Assembly: GCA_018240025.1 (NCBI GenBank)
Contig: JAFEGM010000074.1
Span: 43,811 to 104,791 of the forward strand
Length of the DNA: 60,981 nt
Reading direction: 5' to 3'
DNA from: Verrucomicrobiota bacterium
GTDB lineage: Bacteria; Verrucomicrobiota; Verrucomicrobiia; Chthoniobacterales; SZAS-18
Shown: positions 51,460 through 59,934 of the stretch, in pieces
How positions within the stretch are numbered: the first letter of the stretch is position 1
How the letters are laid out: each line of letters begins with the position of its first letter
Notes under the pieces: generated by a model
Database searches by the model: none
Told to the model about the DNA's origin: nothing
What the model saw: only the letters and a program-made list of their open reading frames with translations
Program-made: the position numbers and the translations under genes

Positions 51460-52706
51460 TTCCCAGGCCTCGGATCCTCCTCGTCGGCCCGCCGTTCAGC
51501 GGGCATCTGCACCCGCTGCTCGGGATCGCGCAGGAGCTGCGCGGACCGGCGGAGGTGTCGATCGCGACCACGCCGGGCGGAGTCACCGAGGCGGCGCGGG
51601 CGGGTTTGCCTGGGCATGCCATTCTCGCCGCGCATGAGCAGGCGGTCTGGGCGATCTCGCAGCCGGGACGGGAGGTGAAGGGGAATCCTCTGCTGCTTTA
51701 CCGACAGCTGCGCGCGCAGGTCGGTCTGCTGGCCGATCTGAAATCCGAGCTCACCGCGCTCTTCGCACGCGAGCGGCCCGATCTCGTGCTGGCCGACTTC
51801 ACCGTGCCCGTCGCCGGCATCTGCGCCCGCGAGCAGGGCCTGCGCTGGTGGACCTCGCTCCCCTCGCCCTGCGTCTTCGAAACGCCCGACGGTCCGCCGG
51901 CCTACTGCGGCGGGCTGGCCCCGGCGCAAAGCTGGTGGGGCGCGCTCGGCCACGCCGGCTTGCGCCGCGCGACGCGCCTCTTCAAGCGCACGCTCTGGCT
52001 GCTCTTCCGGCGAGAGTTTCACGCGCTGGGCTTTCCGGCCATCTATCGCGCCGACGGCTCCGAGGCGGTCTATTCGCCCGAGCGCATCCTCGCCCTCAGC
52101 CTGCCGGAGCTGGAGTTCCCGCGGACCTACCCACCGCATTTCCAGTTCGTGGGCCCGGTGCTCTATGCACCGCCCGCGAACCCCGGGGATCACCCGCCGC
52201 GCAGCCCCGGCCGGCCGCGCGTCCTCGTCACGTTGGGGACACATCTCCCCCACGCCAAGGCGCGCCTGGCGGCGGTCATGCGGGCGGTGGCGGCGGCCCG
52301 ACCCGGCATCGATTTCCACTTCAGCCACGGCCTGGCCGGGGCCGTGGCCGACCGCGCCGAGGCCAACTTCCGCGAGTTCGACTTCATCAACTACGCGCAG
52401 CATCTGTCCACCTACGACGCCATCGTGCACCACGGCGGCGCGGGCGTGATGCATCATTCCCTGCGCCACGGACGGCCGGCCGTGGTGCATCCGCTCGATT
52501 TCGATCAATTCGACCACGCCGCGCGTCTGCAGGCCGCCGGACTGGCGGTCTGGGCGCGCCGAGCCGGGGAGTTGGGCGCGGCGGTCGATCAAGTCCTGCA
52601 CGACTCCGCGCTCCGCGCCCGTTGCCGCGAATTTCAGGCGGTGCACGCCCGTTGGGACGGCGCCCGCGAGGTCGCGCGCCGGGTTGTCGAAGCCTGCTCC
52701 CGCTGA
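51456..52706 (+). CDS. Glycosyltransferase family 1 (UGT-like, nucleotide-sugar binding)
   Basis: A 416-residue GT-B transferase, last gene of the operon. The N-terminal domain opens RILLVGPPFSGHLHPLLGIAQEL, where the GHLHP His is the catalytic base of the family. The C-terminal donor site is IVHHGGAGVMHHSLRHGRPAVVHPLDFDQFDHAARLQAAGLAV, the classic UGT/MGT signature with HGGAG and a D-x-F-D-Q-like end. It resembles macrolide, rhamnosyl and flavonoid glycosyltransferases, consistent with glycosylation of a small or lipid product. Confidence 0.88.
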   Translation: MIPRPRILLVGPPFSGHLHPLLGIAQELRGPAEVSIATTPGGVTEAARAGLPGHAILAAHEQAVWAISQPGREVKGNPLLLYRQLRAQVGLLADLKSELTALFARERPDLVLADFTVPVAGICAREQGLRWWTSLPSPCVFETPDGPPAYCGGLAPAQSWWGALGHAGLRRATRLFKRTLWLLFRREFHALGFPAIYRADGSEAVYSPERILALSLPELEFPRTYPPHFQFVGPVLYAPPANPGDHPPRSPGRPRVLVTLGTHLPHAKARLAAVMRAVAAARPGIDFHFSHGLAGAVADRAEANFREFDFINYAQHLSTYDAIVHHGGAGVMHHSLRHGRPAVVHPLDFDQFDHAARLQAAGLAVWARRAGELGAAVDQVLHDSALRARCREFQAVHARWDGAREVARRVVEACSR

Positions 52707-52784
52707 GGGCTGATCGCTCAATTTTCGCTCCGCGCGAATCGCGGCTTGCCTTGCCACGAAACGATTTCGTAAACCCCGGGCGCC

Positions 52785-53285
52785 ATGTCCTCTCCGGAAG
52801 CGTCGTCGACGCGTACCCCCAGCGGTCCCATTCGCGGGCCGCAGAGTTTCTATGCCGGCCTCGTGTTGCTGGCCTTCACGCTCTTCGTGTTCTGGGCTTC
52901 GAAAGATCTGCCCGGGGGCACGATGAAGTCGATGGGGCCGGGCATGATGCCCCGCATTCTCGCGACCGGCCTCGGCCTCTGCGCACTTGCTCTGATCATC
53001 GCCGGCCTGCGCAGCGTCGGCGCTCAGCTCGAGCGCTGGTCGATCCGCGGACCGGTCTTCGTCCTCGCGGGCGTGATCCTCTTCGCCTTCACGATCCGGA
53101 GCGTCGGCCTCGCCCTGGCGGGCCCGCTCGCCATGATCGTCAGCGGCTTCGCCAGCCCGGAAACGAAGACGAAGGAAATCGTCATTTTCTCGCTCGTGAT
53201 GACGGCCGCCTGCGTCGGCCTGTTTTGGTACGCGCTGAAGCTGCCCATCCCGATCCTGCGCATTCCCGGCCTGTTCAACATCTAG
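52785..53285 (+). CDS. tctB: Tripartite tricarboxylate transporter, small membrane subunit TctB
   Basis: A 166-residue protein with four hydrophobic segments (about 23-38, 55-78, 91-117, 134-150) and the TctB entry motif SFYAGLVLLAFTLFVFWASKDLP…GTMKSMGPGMMPRILA. The GPGMMPR segment is the conserved family signature. It works with TctA as the membrane core of a periplasmic-binding-protein-dependent secondary transporter. It is the first gene of the B-A-C operon, 54 bp before tctA. Confidence 0.92.
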   Translation: MSSPEASSTRTPSGPIRGPQSFYAGLVLLAFTLFVFWASKDLPGGTMKSMGPGMMPRILATGLGLCALALIIAGLRSVGAQLERWSIRGPVFVLAGVILFAFTIRSVGLALAGPLAMIVSGFASPETKTKEIVIFSLVMTAACVGLFWYALKLPIPILRIPGLFNI

Positions 53286-53339
53286 GCCGACTGGCACCTC
53301 CATCTTCCGCAGTCCCACCTCCCGCTCCCCTTCCCCGCC

Positions 53340-54842
53340 ATGACGGAGATGTTCTCGAACCTCGCCCTCGGTTTCGGCGTGGTCTTCACCTGGCAGAATC
53401 TGCTGCTCTGTTTCATCGGCTGCATGGTCGGCACGCTCGTCGGCGTGCTGCCCGGCGTCGGGCCCATCGCGACCATCGCGATGCTCATGCCGCTGACCTT
53501 CAAGTTCGAACCCGTCGGCGCGCTCATCATGCTGGCGGGCATCTATTACGGTGCCCAATACGGCGGCTCGACCACCGCCATTCTGGTCAACATCCCCGGC
53601 GAGGCGACGTCCGTCGTGACGGTCCTGGACGGACACCAAATGGCCAAGCAGGGCCGCGCCGGCGCGGCCCTCGGCATCGCGGCCATCGGCTCCTTCTTCG
53701 CCGGGTCGGTGGCCACGCTCTTCATCGCCGCGCTGGCCCTGCCGCTGACCAAGCTGGCCCTCTTCTTCGGGCCCACCGAGTACTTCTCGCTCATGTTGAT
53801 GGGCCTGGTCTTCGCCCTCGTGCTGGCCAGCGGCTCGATCCTCCGCGCGGTCGTGATGATCCTTTTGGGCGTGCTGCTCTCCACCGTCGGCACCGATGGA
53901 GAGACCGGACATGATCGAATGACGTTCGGCATCACCTCACTCTCCGATGGCTTCGACTTCGCGGTGCTGGCCATGGGCCTTTTCGGCATCGCCGAGGTCA
54001 TGCGCAATCTCGACAATGTGGAGACCCGCGACGTGGTGAAGGGTTCGATCGGCAACCTCCTGCCCACCGCCGCCGAGATGAAAGCGTCTTTCGCGCCCAT
54101 CCTGCGCGGCACCTTCCTCGGCAGCATTCTCGGCATCCTCCCTGGCAATGGCGCGGTCCTCGGACCGTTCGCCTCCTACTCGGTCGAGAAGCGCATGGCC
54201 AAGGACCCCAGCCGCTTCGGCAAGGGCGCCATCGAGGGCGTGGCCGGACCCGAGGCCGCGAACAACGCCGGCGCGCAGACCTCGTTCATTCCGCTGCTCA
54301 CGCTCGGCATTCCGCCGAATGCGGTCATGGCCCTGATGGTCGGCGCCATGACCATCCACGGCATCATCCCCGGCCCGACGGTGATGACGAAGAATCCCAA
54401 GCTGTTCTGGGGCATGATCGCCTCGATGTGGATCGGCAACCTGATGCTGCTGATCATCAATCTGCCGCTGGTCGGCATGTGGGTGCGTCTGCTGAAGGTG
54501 CCCTACCGCCTGATGTTCCCGGCCATCCTGATGTTCTGCTGCATCGGCATCTACTCGGTGAACAACCAGTATCAGGACGTGCTCGCGATCGCCCTCTTCG
54601 GGCTGGTCGGCTACGGTTTCATCAAGTTCGGCTTCGAGCCCGCTCCGCTGCTGCTCGGCTTCGTCTTGGGCAAACTCATGGAGGAGAAGCTCCGCCAGGC
54701 GCTGACGCTCTCGCGCGGCGATCTCTCGGTTTTCGTGACCCATCCGATCAGCCTCGTCCTGCTGCTCATCGCAGCGGCGCTTCTTACGATGGCTCTCTCC
54801 TCCGGGATGGCCAAGAAGCGCGAGGAAGTCTTCACCGAATAA
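53340..54842 (+). CDS. tctA: Tripartite tricarboxylate transporter, large membrane subunit TctA
   Basis: A 500-residue permease with about a dozen transmembrane helices. The first signature GTLVGVLPGVGPIATIAMLMPLTFKFEPVGALIMLAGIYYGAQYGGSTTAILVNIPGEA is nearly identical in all TctA proteins; the second half repeats it as GSILGILPGNGAVLGPFASYSVEKR and GPEAANNAGAQTSFIPLLTLGIPPNA. It moves a carboxylate with Na+ or H+. The substrate cannot be read from the permease. Confidence 0.96.
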   Translation: MTEMFSNLALGFGVVFTWQNLLLCFIGCMVGTLVGVLPGVGPIATIAMLMPLTFKFEPVGALIMLAGIYYGAQYGGSTTAILVNIPGEATSVVTVLDGHQMAKQGRAGAALGIAAIGSFFAGSVATLFIAALALPLTKLALFFGPTEYFSLMLMGLVFALVLASGSILRAVVMILLGVLLSTVGTDGETGHDRMTFGITSLSDGFDFAVLAMGLFGIAEVMRNLDNVETRDVVKGSIGNLLPTAAEMKASFAPILRGTFLGSILGILPGNGAVLGPFASYSVEKRMAKDPSRFGKGAIEGVAGPEAANNAGAQTSFIPLLTLGIPPNAVMALMVGAMTIHGIIPGPTVMTKNPKLFWGMIASMWIGNLMLLIINLPLVGMWVRLLKVPYRLMFPAILMFCCIGIYSVNNQYQDVLAIALFGLVGYGFIKFGFEPAPLLLGFVLGKLMEEKLRQALTLSRGDLSVFVTHPISLVLLLIAAALLTMALSSGMAKKREEVFTE

Positions 54843-54933
54843 GCCGCCGCGTCCGCGCCCGCACTGGACAGACCGGCCAAACTCCGCAGCATTGCCACCT
54901 CCTCACGTGGTCGCGGGTCGACCCGGCTTCGCC

Positions 54934-54975
54934 CGAAATTCAGCCTAAGGGATTCCGCGGGATTCGAATTTCGGC
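54934..54975. repeat. Inverted repeat between tctA and tctC
   Basis: CCGAAATTC at 54934-54942 pairs exactly with GAATTTCGG at 54967-54975 across a 24-base spacer. It resembles the wording of the TCGAA-rich intergenic repeats. The gap 54843-55024 otherwise contains no gene. Confidence 0.5.
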
Positions 54976-55024
54976 TTCCGGCTCCGGCCAGTCTCCACCC
55001 CACCCCCACCCGTCCATTCCCATC

Positions 55025-55999
55025 ATGAAGCTTCCTCGCTTGCTCCTCGCCGCTCTCGGCCTCGCTTTCGCCTGCCAGGTCGGCGCCCAGTCGAAATATC
55101 CCGAGCGTCCGGTCACGATGATCGTGCCCTTCGCCGCCGGCGGTCCCACCGACGTCGTCGCCCGCATCGTCGGCGAACACATGTCACGCACGCTCGGCCA
55201 GCAGATCGTGGTCGAAAACGTGGCCGGCGCCGGCGGCACCACCGGCATCACCCGCGGCGCCCAGGCCAGCGCGGACGGCTACACCATCATGATGGGCCAC
55301 ATGGGCACTCACGGCGCCGCCCCGGCGCTCTATCCCGGCCTGAAGTACGACCCGGCCAAGGACTTCGAGCCCATCGGCCTGGCCGCCGGCACGCCGATTC
55401 TTATCGTGGCGCGCAAGAACCATCCCGCCACCGATCTGAAGAGCTTCATCGAATGGCTCAAGACCAACGGCGACAAGGTCAACATGGCCCACGCGGGCGT
55501 CGGCTCCGTCTCGCACTCGACGGGCGTGCTCTTCAATTCGGTCGTCGGCGTGAAGCCCACCTTCATCACCTACAAGGGCACGGGCCCGGCCCTGAATGAT
55601 CTCATGGCCGGCACGGTCGACTTCATGACCGATCAGATCGTCAACGTCGCCCCGCAGGTGCAGGGCAAGACGGTCAAGGCCTTCGCCATCGCCACCGCCA
55701 CGCGCTCGCCGGCGCTGGCTGATGTGCCCACGACCAAGGAAGGCGGCCTCAACGGCTACGAGGTCAGCGCCTGGAACGCGGTCTTCGCGCCGAAGGGGAC
55801 TCCCAAGGAGATCGTGGCCAAGCTGACCGACGCCCTCGATAAGGCGCTCGACGACGAAGGCACCCGCAAGCGCCTGCTCGACCTCGGCGGCGTCATCCCG
55901 GAGAAGTCCGGCCGCGGCGGCGCCGCCCTGCAGACCCTCGTGGTCAGCGAGGTCGCCCGCTGGACCCCCGTGCTGAAGGGCAGCGGCGACGCCAAGTAG
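55025..55999 (+). CDS. Tripartite tricarboxylate transporter substrate-binding protein (TctC/Bug family)
   Basis: A 324-residue periplasmic binding protein. Signal peptide LPRLLLAALGLAFACQVGA, then the Bug signature YPERPVTMIVPFAAGGPTDVVARIVGEHMSRTLGQQIVVENVAGAGG, and GTHGAAPALYPGLKYDPAKDFEPIGLAA. The VNMAHAGVGSVSHS loop forms the ligand pocket. Bug proteins bind varied carboxylates; here the permease partners lie directly upstream. The ATG at 55025 is preferred, because it yields the signal peptide. A strong terminator follows. Confidence 0.94.
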   Translation: MKLPRLLLAALGLAFACQVGAQSKYPERPVTMIVPFAAGGPTDVVARIVGEHMSRTLGQQIVVENVAGAGGTTGITRGAQASADGYTIMMGHMGTHGAAPALYPGLKYDPAKDFEPIGLAAGTPILIVARKNHPATDLKSFIEWLKTNGDKVNMAHAGVGSVSHSTGVLFNSVVGVKPTFITYKGTGPALNDLMAGTVDFMTDQIVNVAPQVQGKTVKAFAIATATRSPALADVPTTKEGGLNGYEVSAWNAVFAPKGTPKEIVAKLTDALDKALDDEGTRKRLLDLGGVIPEKSGRGGAALQTLVVSEVARWTPVLKGSGDAK

Positions 56000-56022
56000 G
56001 CCCCGCGATTTGTCCTCATTCC

Positions 56023-56056
56023 CAGGCGCGCTCCCCACGGAGCGCGCCTGTTTTTT
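56023..56056 (+). terminator. Rho-independent terminator of the tct operon
   Basis: A perfect 12-bp stem (CAGGCGCGCTCC 56023-56034 with GGAGCGCGCCTG 56039-56050), 4-base loop CCAC, followed by six Ts. It begins 24 bp after the tctC stop. Confidence 0.94.
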
Positions 56057-56142
56057 CGGGCGTCGGCGTGCTCGCCCCCAAAGTCGTCCTCCTTCCTCGT
56101 CCTCGTCCTCGCATCGACCGCCGCCGAAGGCCATGCTCCCCC

Positions 56143-56949
56143 ATGCTGACTGACTACCACACCCACACACCGCTCTGCCTGCACGCCAGCGGCTGGCCGC
56201 TCGACTACGCTCGGGCGGCGGCGGAACGCGGGCTGGCGGAGATCGGCATCTCGGACCACTCGCCGATGGACGGTCCGGAGCCCTTCGACGAATGGCGCAT
56301 GCAGCGCGCGGACCTGCCGCGCTACTTCGAGGCGGTGGCGGAGGCGCGGGCGCAGTCGACCATCCCGGTGCGGCTCGGCTTGGAATGCGATTTCATCGTG
56401 GGGCACGAGGCCTGGCTCGATGAACTGGCGGGGCTGGCGGACTGGGATTACCTCATCGGCAGCACGCACTACATCGAGCCGGGATTCGACGTGGATTCGC
56501 CGCGCCACGTCAATCGCTACACCCGCACGCCGCACGCCACGGAGGAAATCTGGGAGGCCTACTGGGCGGCCTTTCGCGCCATGGCGGCCAGCGGGCGCTT
56601 CGACTTCCTCGCCCATCCGGACCTGCCGAAGAAGTTCGGTCATCGCCCGCCGGGCGATCTGCGCCGCTACTACGAGCCCGCCATCGAGGCGATCGTGCAG
56701 GGCGGCTCGGCGCTCGAGGTCAGCACCGCCGGGTTGCACAAGCCGGTCGGCGAGTTGTATCCAGGCGACGACTTCCTCCGCCTGGCCCACGCCGCCGGAG
56801 TGCCGGTGTTGATCAATTCCGACGCGCACGACCCGAGCGAGGTCGGCCGCGATTTCGACCGCGCGCTCACTGCCATCCGCGCCGCCGGCTACACGGAGGT
56901 GTGCCGATTCGAACAGCGCGTGCGGACGATGGTGCCGCTGGAGGAGTGA
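56143..56949 (+). CDS. PHP-domain histidinol-phosphatase-like protein
   Basis: A 268-residue PHP phosphoesterase. The metal motif DYHTHTPLC opens the protein; GISDHSP (45-52), GLECDFI, GSTHYI, FDFLAHPDLPKKFG and VLINSDAHDPSEVG add the remaining His/Asp/Glu ligands. It fits the HisK/HisJ type of histidinol phosphatase, though PHP phosphatases with other substrates look alike, and no histidine genes are adjacent. The ATG at 56143 gives MLTDYHTHT; the start is clear. folP follows after 17 bp. Confidence 0.86.
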   Translation: MLTDYHTHTPLCLHASGWPLDYARAAAERGLAEIGISDHSPMDGPEPFDEWRMQRADLPRYFEAVAEARAQSTIPVRLGLECDFIVGHEAWLDELAGLADWDYLIGSTHYIEPGFDVDSPRHVNRYTRTPHATEEIWEAYWAAFRAMAASGRFDFLAHPDLPKKFGHRPPGDLRRYYEPAIEAIVQGGSALEVSTAGLHKPVGELYPGDDFLRLAHAAGVPVLINSDAHDPSEVGRDFDRALTAIRAAGYTEVCRFEQRVRTMVPLEE

Positions 56950-56966
56950 CTCAGAGCGGAGGTCGA

Positions 56967-57878
56967 ATGGCGCATGACAGTCATCACCACCCTCGAGCGG
57001 TAGTCCTCGCGCTGCCGCGGCGCACCCTGCGCTGGAGCGGGGCGCGGCCGCTGCTGATGGGCATCGTCAACATCAACGCGGACTCGTTCTCGGGGGACGG
57101 AACGCTGGATCCCGCGGCGGCCTTCGAGCACGCGCGGCGGCTGCATGCCGCGGGCGCGGACATCATCGATGTCGGCGGCGAGAGCGCGCGAACGAACCGC
57201 GGGCCGATCAGCGAGGAGGAGGAAATCCAACGCGTGCTGCCGTTCCTCGAACGCTTCCGGGCGGAATATGGGCCGCTCACCTCGGACGTGCTGCCGGACG
57301 ACGGGCCGCTGCCGCAGCCGGTGCTGAGCATCAACACCTGGCGGCCGGCGGTGGCCGAAGCCACGCTGGCGGCCGGCGGCGAGCTGCTCAACGACCTCAG
57401 CGCCTTACCCGAGGCGACGAACGCGGCGATCGCCGCCCGGCATCGCGCCGCGCTGCTCGTCATGCACAGCATCGGCGCGCCCAAGGTCCCGCACACGCAC
57501 GTCCGACACGACGACATCCTCGCCACGCTGGACGACTTCTTCGCGGCCAAACTGGCGCTGGCGGAAACGGCCGGCCTGTCGCGCGAGGCGGTGGTGCTCG
57601 ATCCCGGGCTCGATTTCGCCAAGCAGCGGGACGACAACCTCGCCATTCTCCGCCATTGCGAGCGCCTGCATCGCTTCGGCCGCCCGGTGCTGCTGCCGAT
57701 TTCCCGCAAGACCGTCATCGGCGACGTGCTCGGCCTGCCGCAGCCGACCGAGCGCGATCCCGGCACCATCGCCTGCCTCGCCGCCGGCTTCCGCCAGGGC
57801 ATGCACATCTACCGCGTGCACCACGTGGCGGCGGCGGCCGCCGCCGTGCGGGCGCTTCGGGCGGTCTGGGTGGGTTGA
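56967..57878 (+). CDS. folP: Dihydropteroate synthase
   Basis: Joins p-aminobenzoate to hydroxymethyl-dihydropterin diphosphate in folate synthesis. The 303-residue protein has the first signature LMGIVNINADSFSGDGT (usual form MGILNVTPDSFSDGG) and GADIIDVGGESARTNRGPIS (usual GGESTRPGA). LSINTWRPAVAEA, LLNDLSALPE, VLDPGLDFAKQRDDN and LLPISRKTVIGDVLG follow in order. The ADSF and ARTN substitutions in the two most conserved loops are notable. Position 17 bp after the PHP gene suggests co-transcription. Confidence 0.9.
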   Translation: MAHDSHHHPRAVVLALPRRTLRWSGARPLLMGIVNINADSFSGDGTLDPAAAFEHARRLHAAGADIIDVGGESARTNRGPISEEEEIQRVLPFLERFRAEYGPLTSDVLPDDGPLPQPVLSINTWRPAVAEATLAAGGELLNDLSALPEATNAAIAARHRAALLVMHSIGAPKVPHTHVRHDDILATLDDFFAAKLALAETAGLSREAVVLDPGLDFAKQRDDNLAILRHCERLHRFGRPVLLPISRKTVIGDVLGLPQPTERDPGTIACLAAGFRQGMHIYRVHHVAAAAAAVRALRAVWVG

Positions 57879-57975
57879 GATACCAAATTGCCAAATTCTA
57901 CCAAATCTCCTGAATAGAGTCCGACTCAGTCCCTCAACCTTTGGGCCATTTGGAACAATTTGGAGATTTGGTATC
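57879..57975. repeat. AT-rich palindromic intergenic element, copy 2
   Basis: Starts one base after the folP stop with GATACCAAATTG and ends with its inverted form ATTTGGTATC (57966-57975). The arms (57879-57910 and about 57947-57975) pair over roughly 29 positions with few mismatches, each built of CCAAAT/ATTTGG units. The motif matches the element beside thrB at 3969. It separates the convergent folP and methyltransferase genes. Confidence 0.75.
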
Positions 57976-57978
57976 CCC

Positions 57979-58641
57979 TCACGATCCGCCCTTCCGACGC
58001 AGCACCCGCACGAGTTCGCGCTGCTCGCGGCCGGGGAATGCCCGCTCCGGCACCCACTCGCGGAGCACGTCGAAATAGGGCGCGAAGTAGGTGTCGAGCT
58101 GGCTCGTCCGCACGCCGTAGGGCGGACCTTTCGCGTCGTCCACGTATTCGCCGTCGTACTGGCGCGGGTTGAGATAGAAGATGGCGAAGAAGAGTCCGCC
58201 GGCCTTGAGCGCGGCGTGCACGGCCTCGGCGTACTGATCCCGCCGCAGTGGATGGATGGCGCAGAAGCACGTGTGCTCGACGACCCAGTCGAAGCTGCCG
58301 CGGAAGGCATCGGGCAGATGGAACAGATCGAGAATGAGGTAGCGCTCGTCGCTGACCCGGGGAAATCCGCGCGCCTGTTCGATCCCCGTCGGAGCGATGT
58401 CGATGCCGACCGCGTGGGCACCCTGCGCGGCCAGAGCCCGCACTTCGTAGCCGCGACCGCAGCCGGGCACGAGCACGCGGCCCTGGATCGGCTCGGTGCG
58501 CAGGAAGTCGAGCAGCGGCGGCGCGGCCTCGCCTTTGTCCCACGGCGTGTCGCGGGCGACGTAGAGCGCATCCCAGTCGAAATCGGTGCGGCCGGCGGAA
58601 TCGGCCGCGGGTGCGGAGGCGGGGGAATCGGAGTGAGCCAC
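57979..58641 (-). CDS. TPMT-family SAM-dependent methyltransferase
   Basis: A 220-residue class I methyltransferase resembling thiopurine methyltransferase (PF05724). The entry motif DFDWDALYVARDTPWDKGEAAPPLLDFL is typical, with SAM-binding VLVPGCGRGYEVRALA (motif I) and AVGIDIAPTGIEQAR (motif post I). EHTCFCAIHPLRRDQYAE and FFAIFYLNP complete the core. Bacterial TPMT proteins often methylate selenite, tellurite or small thiols; the substrate here is unknown. It converges on folP. Confidence 0.87.
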   Translation of the reverse strand: MAHSDSPASAPAADSAGRTDFDWDALYVARDTPWDKGEAAPPLLDFLRTEPIQGRVLVPGCGRGYEVRALAAQGAHAVGIDIAPTGIEQARGFPRVSDERYLILDLFHLPDAFRGSFDWVVEHTCFCAIHPLRRDQYAEAVHAALKAGGLFFAIFYLNPRQYDGEYVDDAKGPPYGVRTSQLDTYFAPYFDVLREWVPERAFPGREQRELVRVLRRKGGS

Positions 58642-58687
58642 GCCCTCTGGTAGCGCGAACGCCCCGTGGTCACATCGGAATTGCGCG

Positions 58688-59878
58688 TCAGCGCGCCCGA
58701 CTGGTCTGCAGCACGACGGCCGCCAGCACGACGAGCGCCCCGAAACCCACCTGCGAGAGCTGCGCCAGCGAGAGGGCTGCCGGATTCGGCAGGAACCAGC
58801 TGAAGGCCGCCGAGCCCGCGGCCAATCCGCCGAACCAAAAACCGAGGCCCAGTCCGCCGCGGCCGTGCGGCACGCGGGCGAAGACGAAGGGAAAGGCGCC
58901 GTTGACCGCGCCGGCGAAGAGCAGGACGAAGACCGCCGCCGTCGCCACGATCAGTGCGGGCGATTTCATCTGCGCCAGCAGGAGCAGTTCGGCGCCGGCC
59001 AGAGCGGCCCCGAAGAGCATGACGCGGTTGTTCCCGAGCCGCCGGGCCAGCGCGCCGCTCCCGAGCGCGGTCAGGGCAAGCAGGACGAAGAGCCCGACCA
59101 ACAGGCGATCGCGCAGCCCAGGCTCGAAGGCGAGACCCAGCGCACGCGGCAGGACTTCGCCGAGCGCCGCCTTCTGCGCCACGCCCAGGGCCGCGCCGGC
59201 AAGCGCCAGCGCGCCGAGACTGGCGGCACTCGACGGGAAGGGATCGACCGGCTCCGGCACCGGCGGCTCGGCGGCGCCGTCGATGAACTGCAGCAGGATC
59301 GTCGTGCCGACCATCAGCAGGGAGGCGAGGAAGAAGCAGAGCGTCGGCCCGAAGCCGAGGATGAAGTCCTTCGCTCCCGGTCGCAGGGCCGCCACCGCCG
59401 CAGTGAAGCAGGTCAGGACCGCAGCCGCCTGCGGCAGGGCGGCCGGGGTGGAATACCGGGCCAGCAACGCCAGGACGGGCGTGCGGCACGCAGTCATCGC
59501 CATGGCCCAGGCAACGAGCAGGCCGAGCGCGAGCAGGCGCAGCCGGGCGTCGCGCTGGGCTGGTTCGAGCAGGAGCGCCGGAATGGCAAAGAGGATCGCG
59601 GCCGAGAGCAGGCAGCCCAGCAGGATGAGCGGCCAGCGCGTGCCCGCCCGGCGGAAGGTGGCATCGGACCCCAGGCCGAAGGCGGGCTCCAGCACGATGG
59701 CCAGGAGAGCCTCGACGAACAGCAGCGTGGCCGCGAACCCCGCCGCCAGGCCGAGGGAGGTCAGCAGGCTGGGCAGGTAGAGCTGGTAGGCCAGCCAGGC
59801 GAGCCCGAGCGAGGCATTGACCAGCCCCAGGCAGATCACCTGCGGCCAGAGCGTCGACGGAGCGGCGTGGTCGGACAT
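58688..59878 (-). CDS. MFS-type membrane transporter
   Basis: A 396-residue protein with about 11-12 hydrophobic helices. The fold suggests the major facilitator superfamily, GPH or SLC45-like branch: LVNASLGLAWLAYQLYLPSLLTSLGL, then EPAFGLGSDATFRRAGTRWPLILLG (the loop 2-3 pattern D-x-x-RR-x-G-R-R), and CRTPVLALLARYSTPAALPQAAAV. The central loop (PPVPEPVDPFPSS) is Pro-rich. The ATG at 59878 is chosen (MSDHAAPSTLWPQV); the frame extends upstream only as antisense shadow. The substrate is unknown. Confidence 0.77.
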   Translation of the reverse strand: MSDHAAPSTLWPQVICLGLVNASLGLAWLAYQLYLPSLLTSLGLAAGFAATLLFVEALLAIVLEPAFGLGSDATFRRAGTRWPLILLGCLLSAAILFAIPALLLEPAQRDARLRLLALGLLVAWAMAMTACRTPVLALLARYSTPAALPQAAAVLTCFTAAVAALRPGAKDFILGFGPTLCFFLASLLMVGTTILLQFIDGAAEPPVPEPVDPFPSSAASLGALALAGAALGVAQKAALGEVLPRALGLAFEPGLRDRLLVGLFVLLALTALGSGALARRLGNNRVMLFGAALAGAELLLLAQMKSPALIVATAAVFVLLFAGAVNGAFPFVFARVPHGRGGLGLGFWFGGLAAGSAAFSWFLPNPAALSLAQLSQVGFGALVVLAAVVLQTSRAR

Positions 59879-59934
59879 GGACAGGGTTGTAACCGGACCG
59901 CGGGGCGAAGGCCAGCCCGCCGCCCGCCGGGGGA

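Noticed and set aside
51345..53912. 855-residue minus-strand frame, and 50898-52706 / 51848-53914 plus-strand frames beyond the named genes
   Set aside because: They overlap GT1, tctB and tctA, which have clear motifs; only the 51456-52706 part of the plus frame is real.
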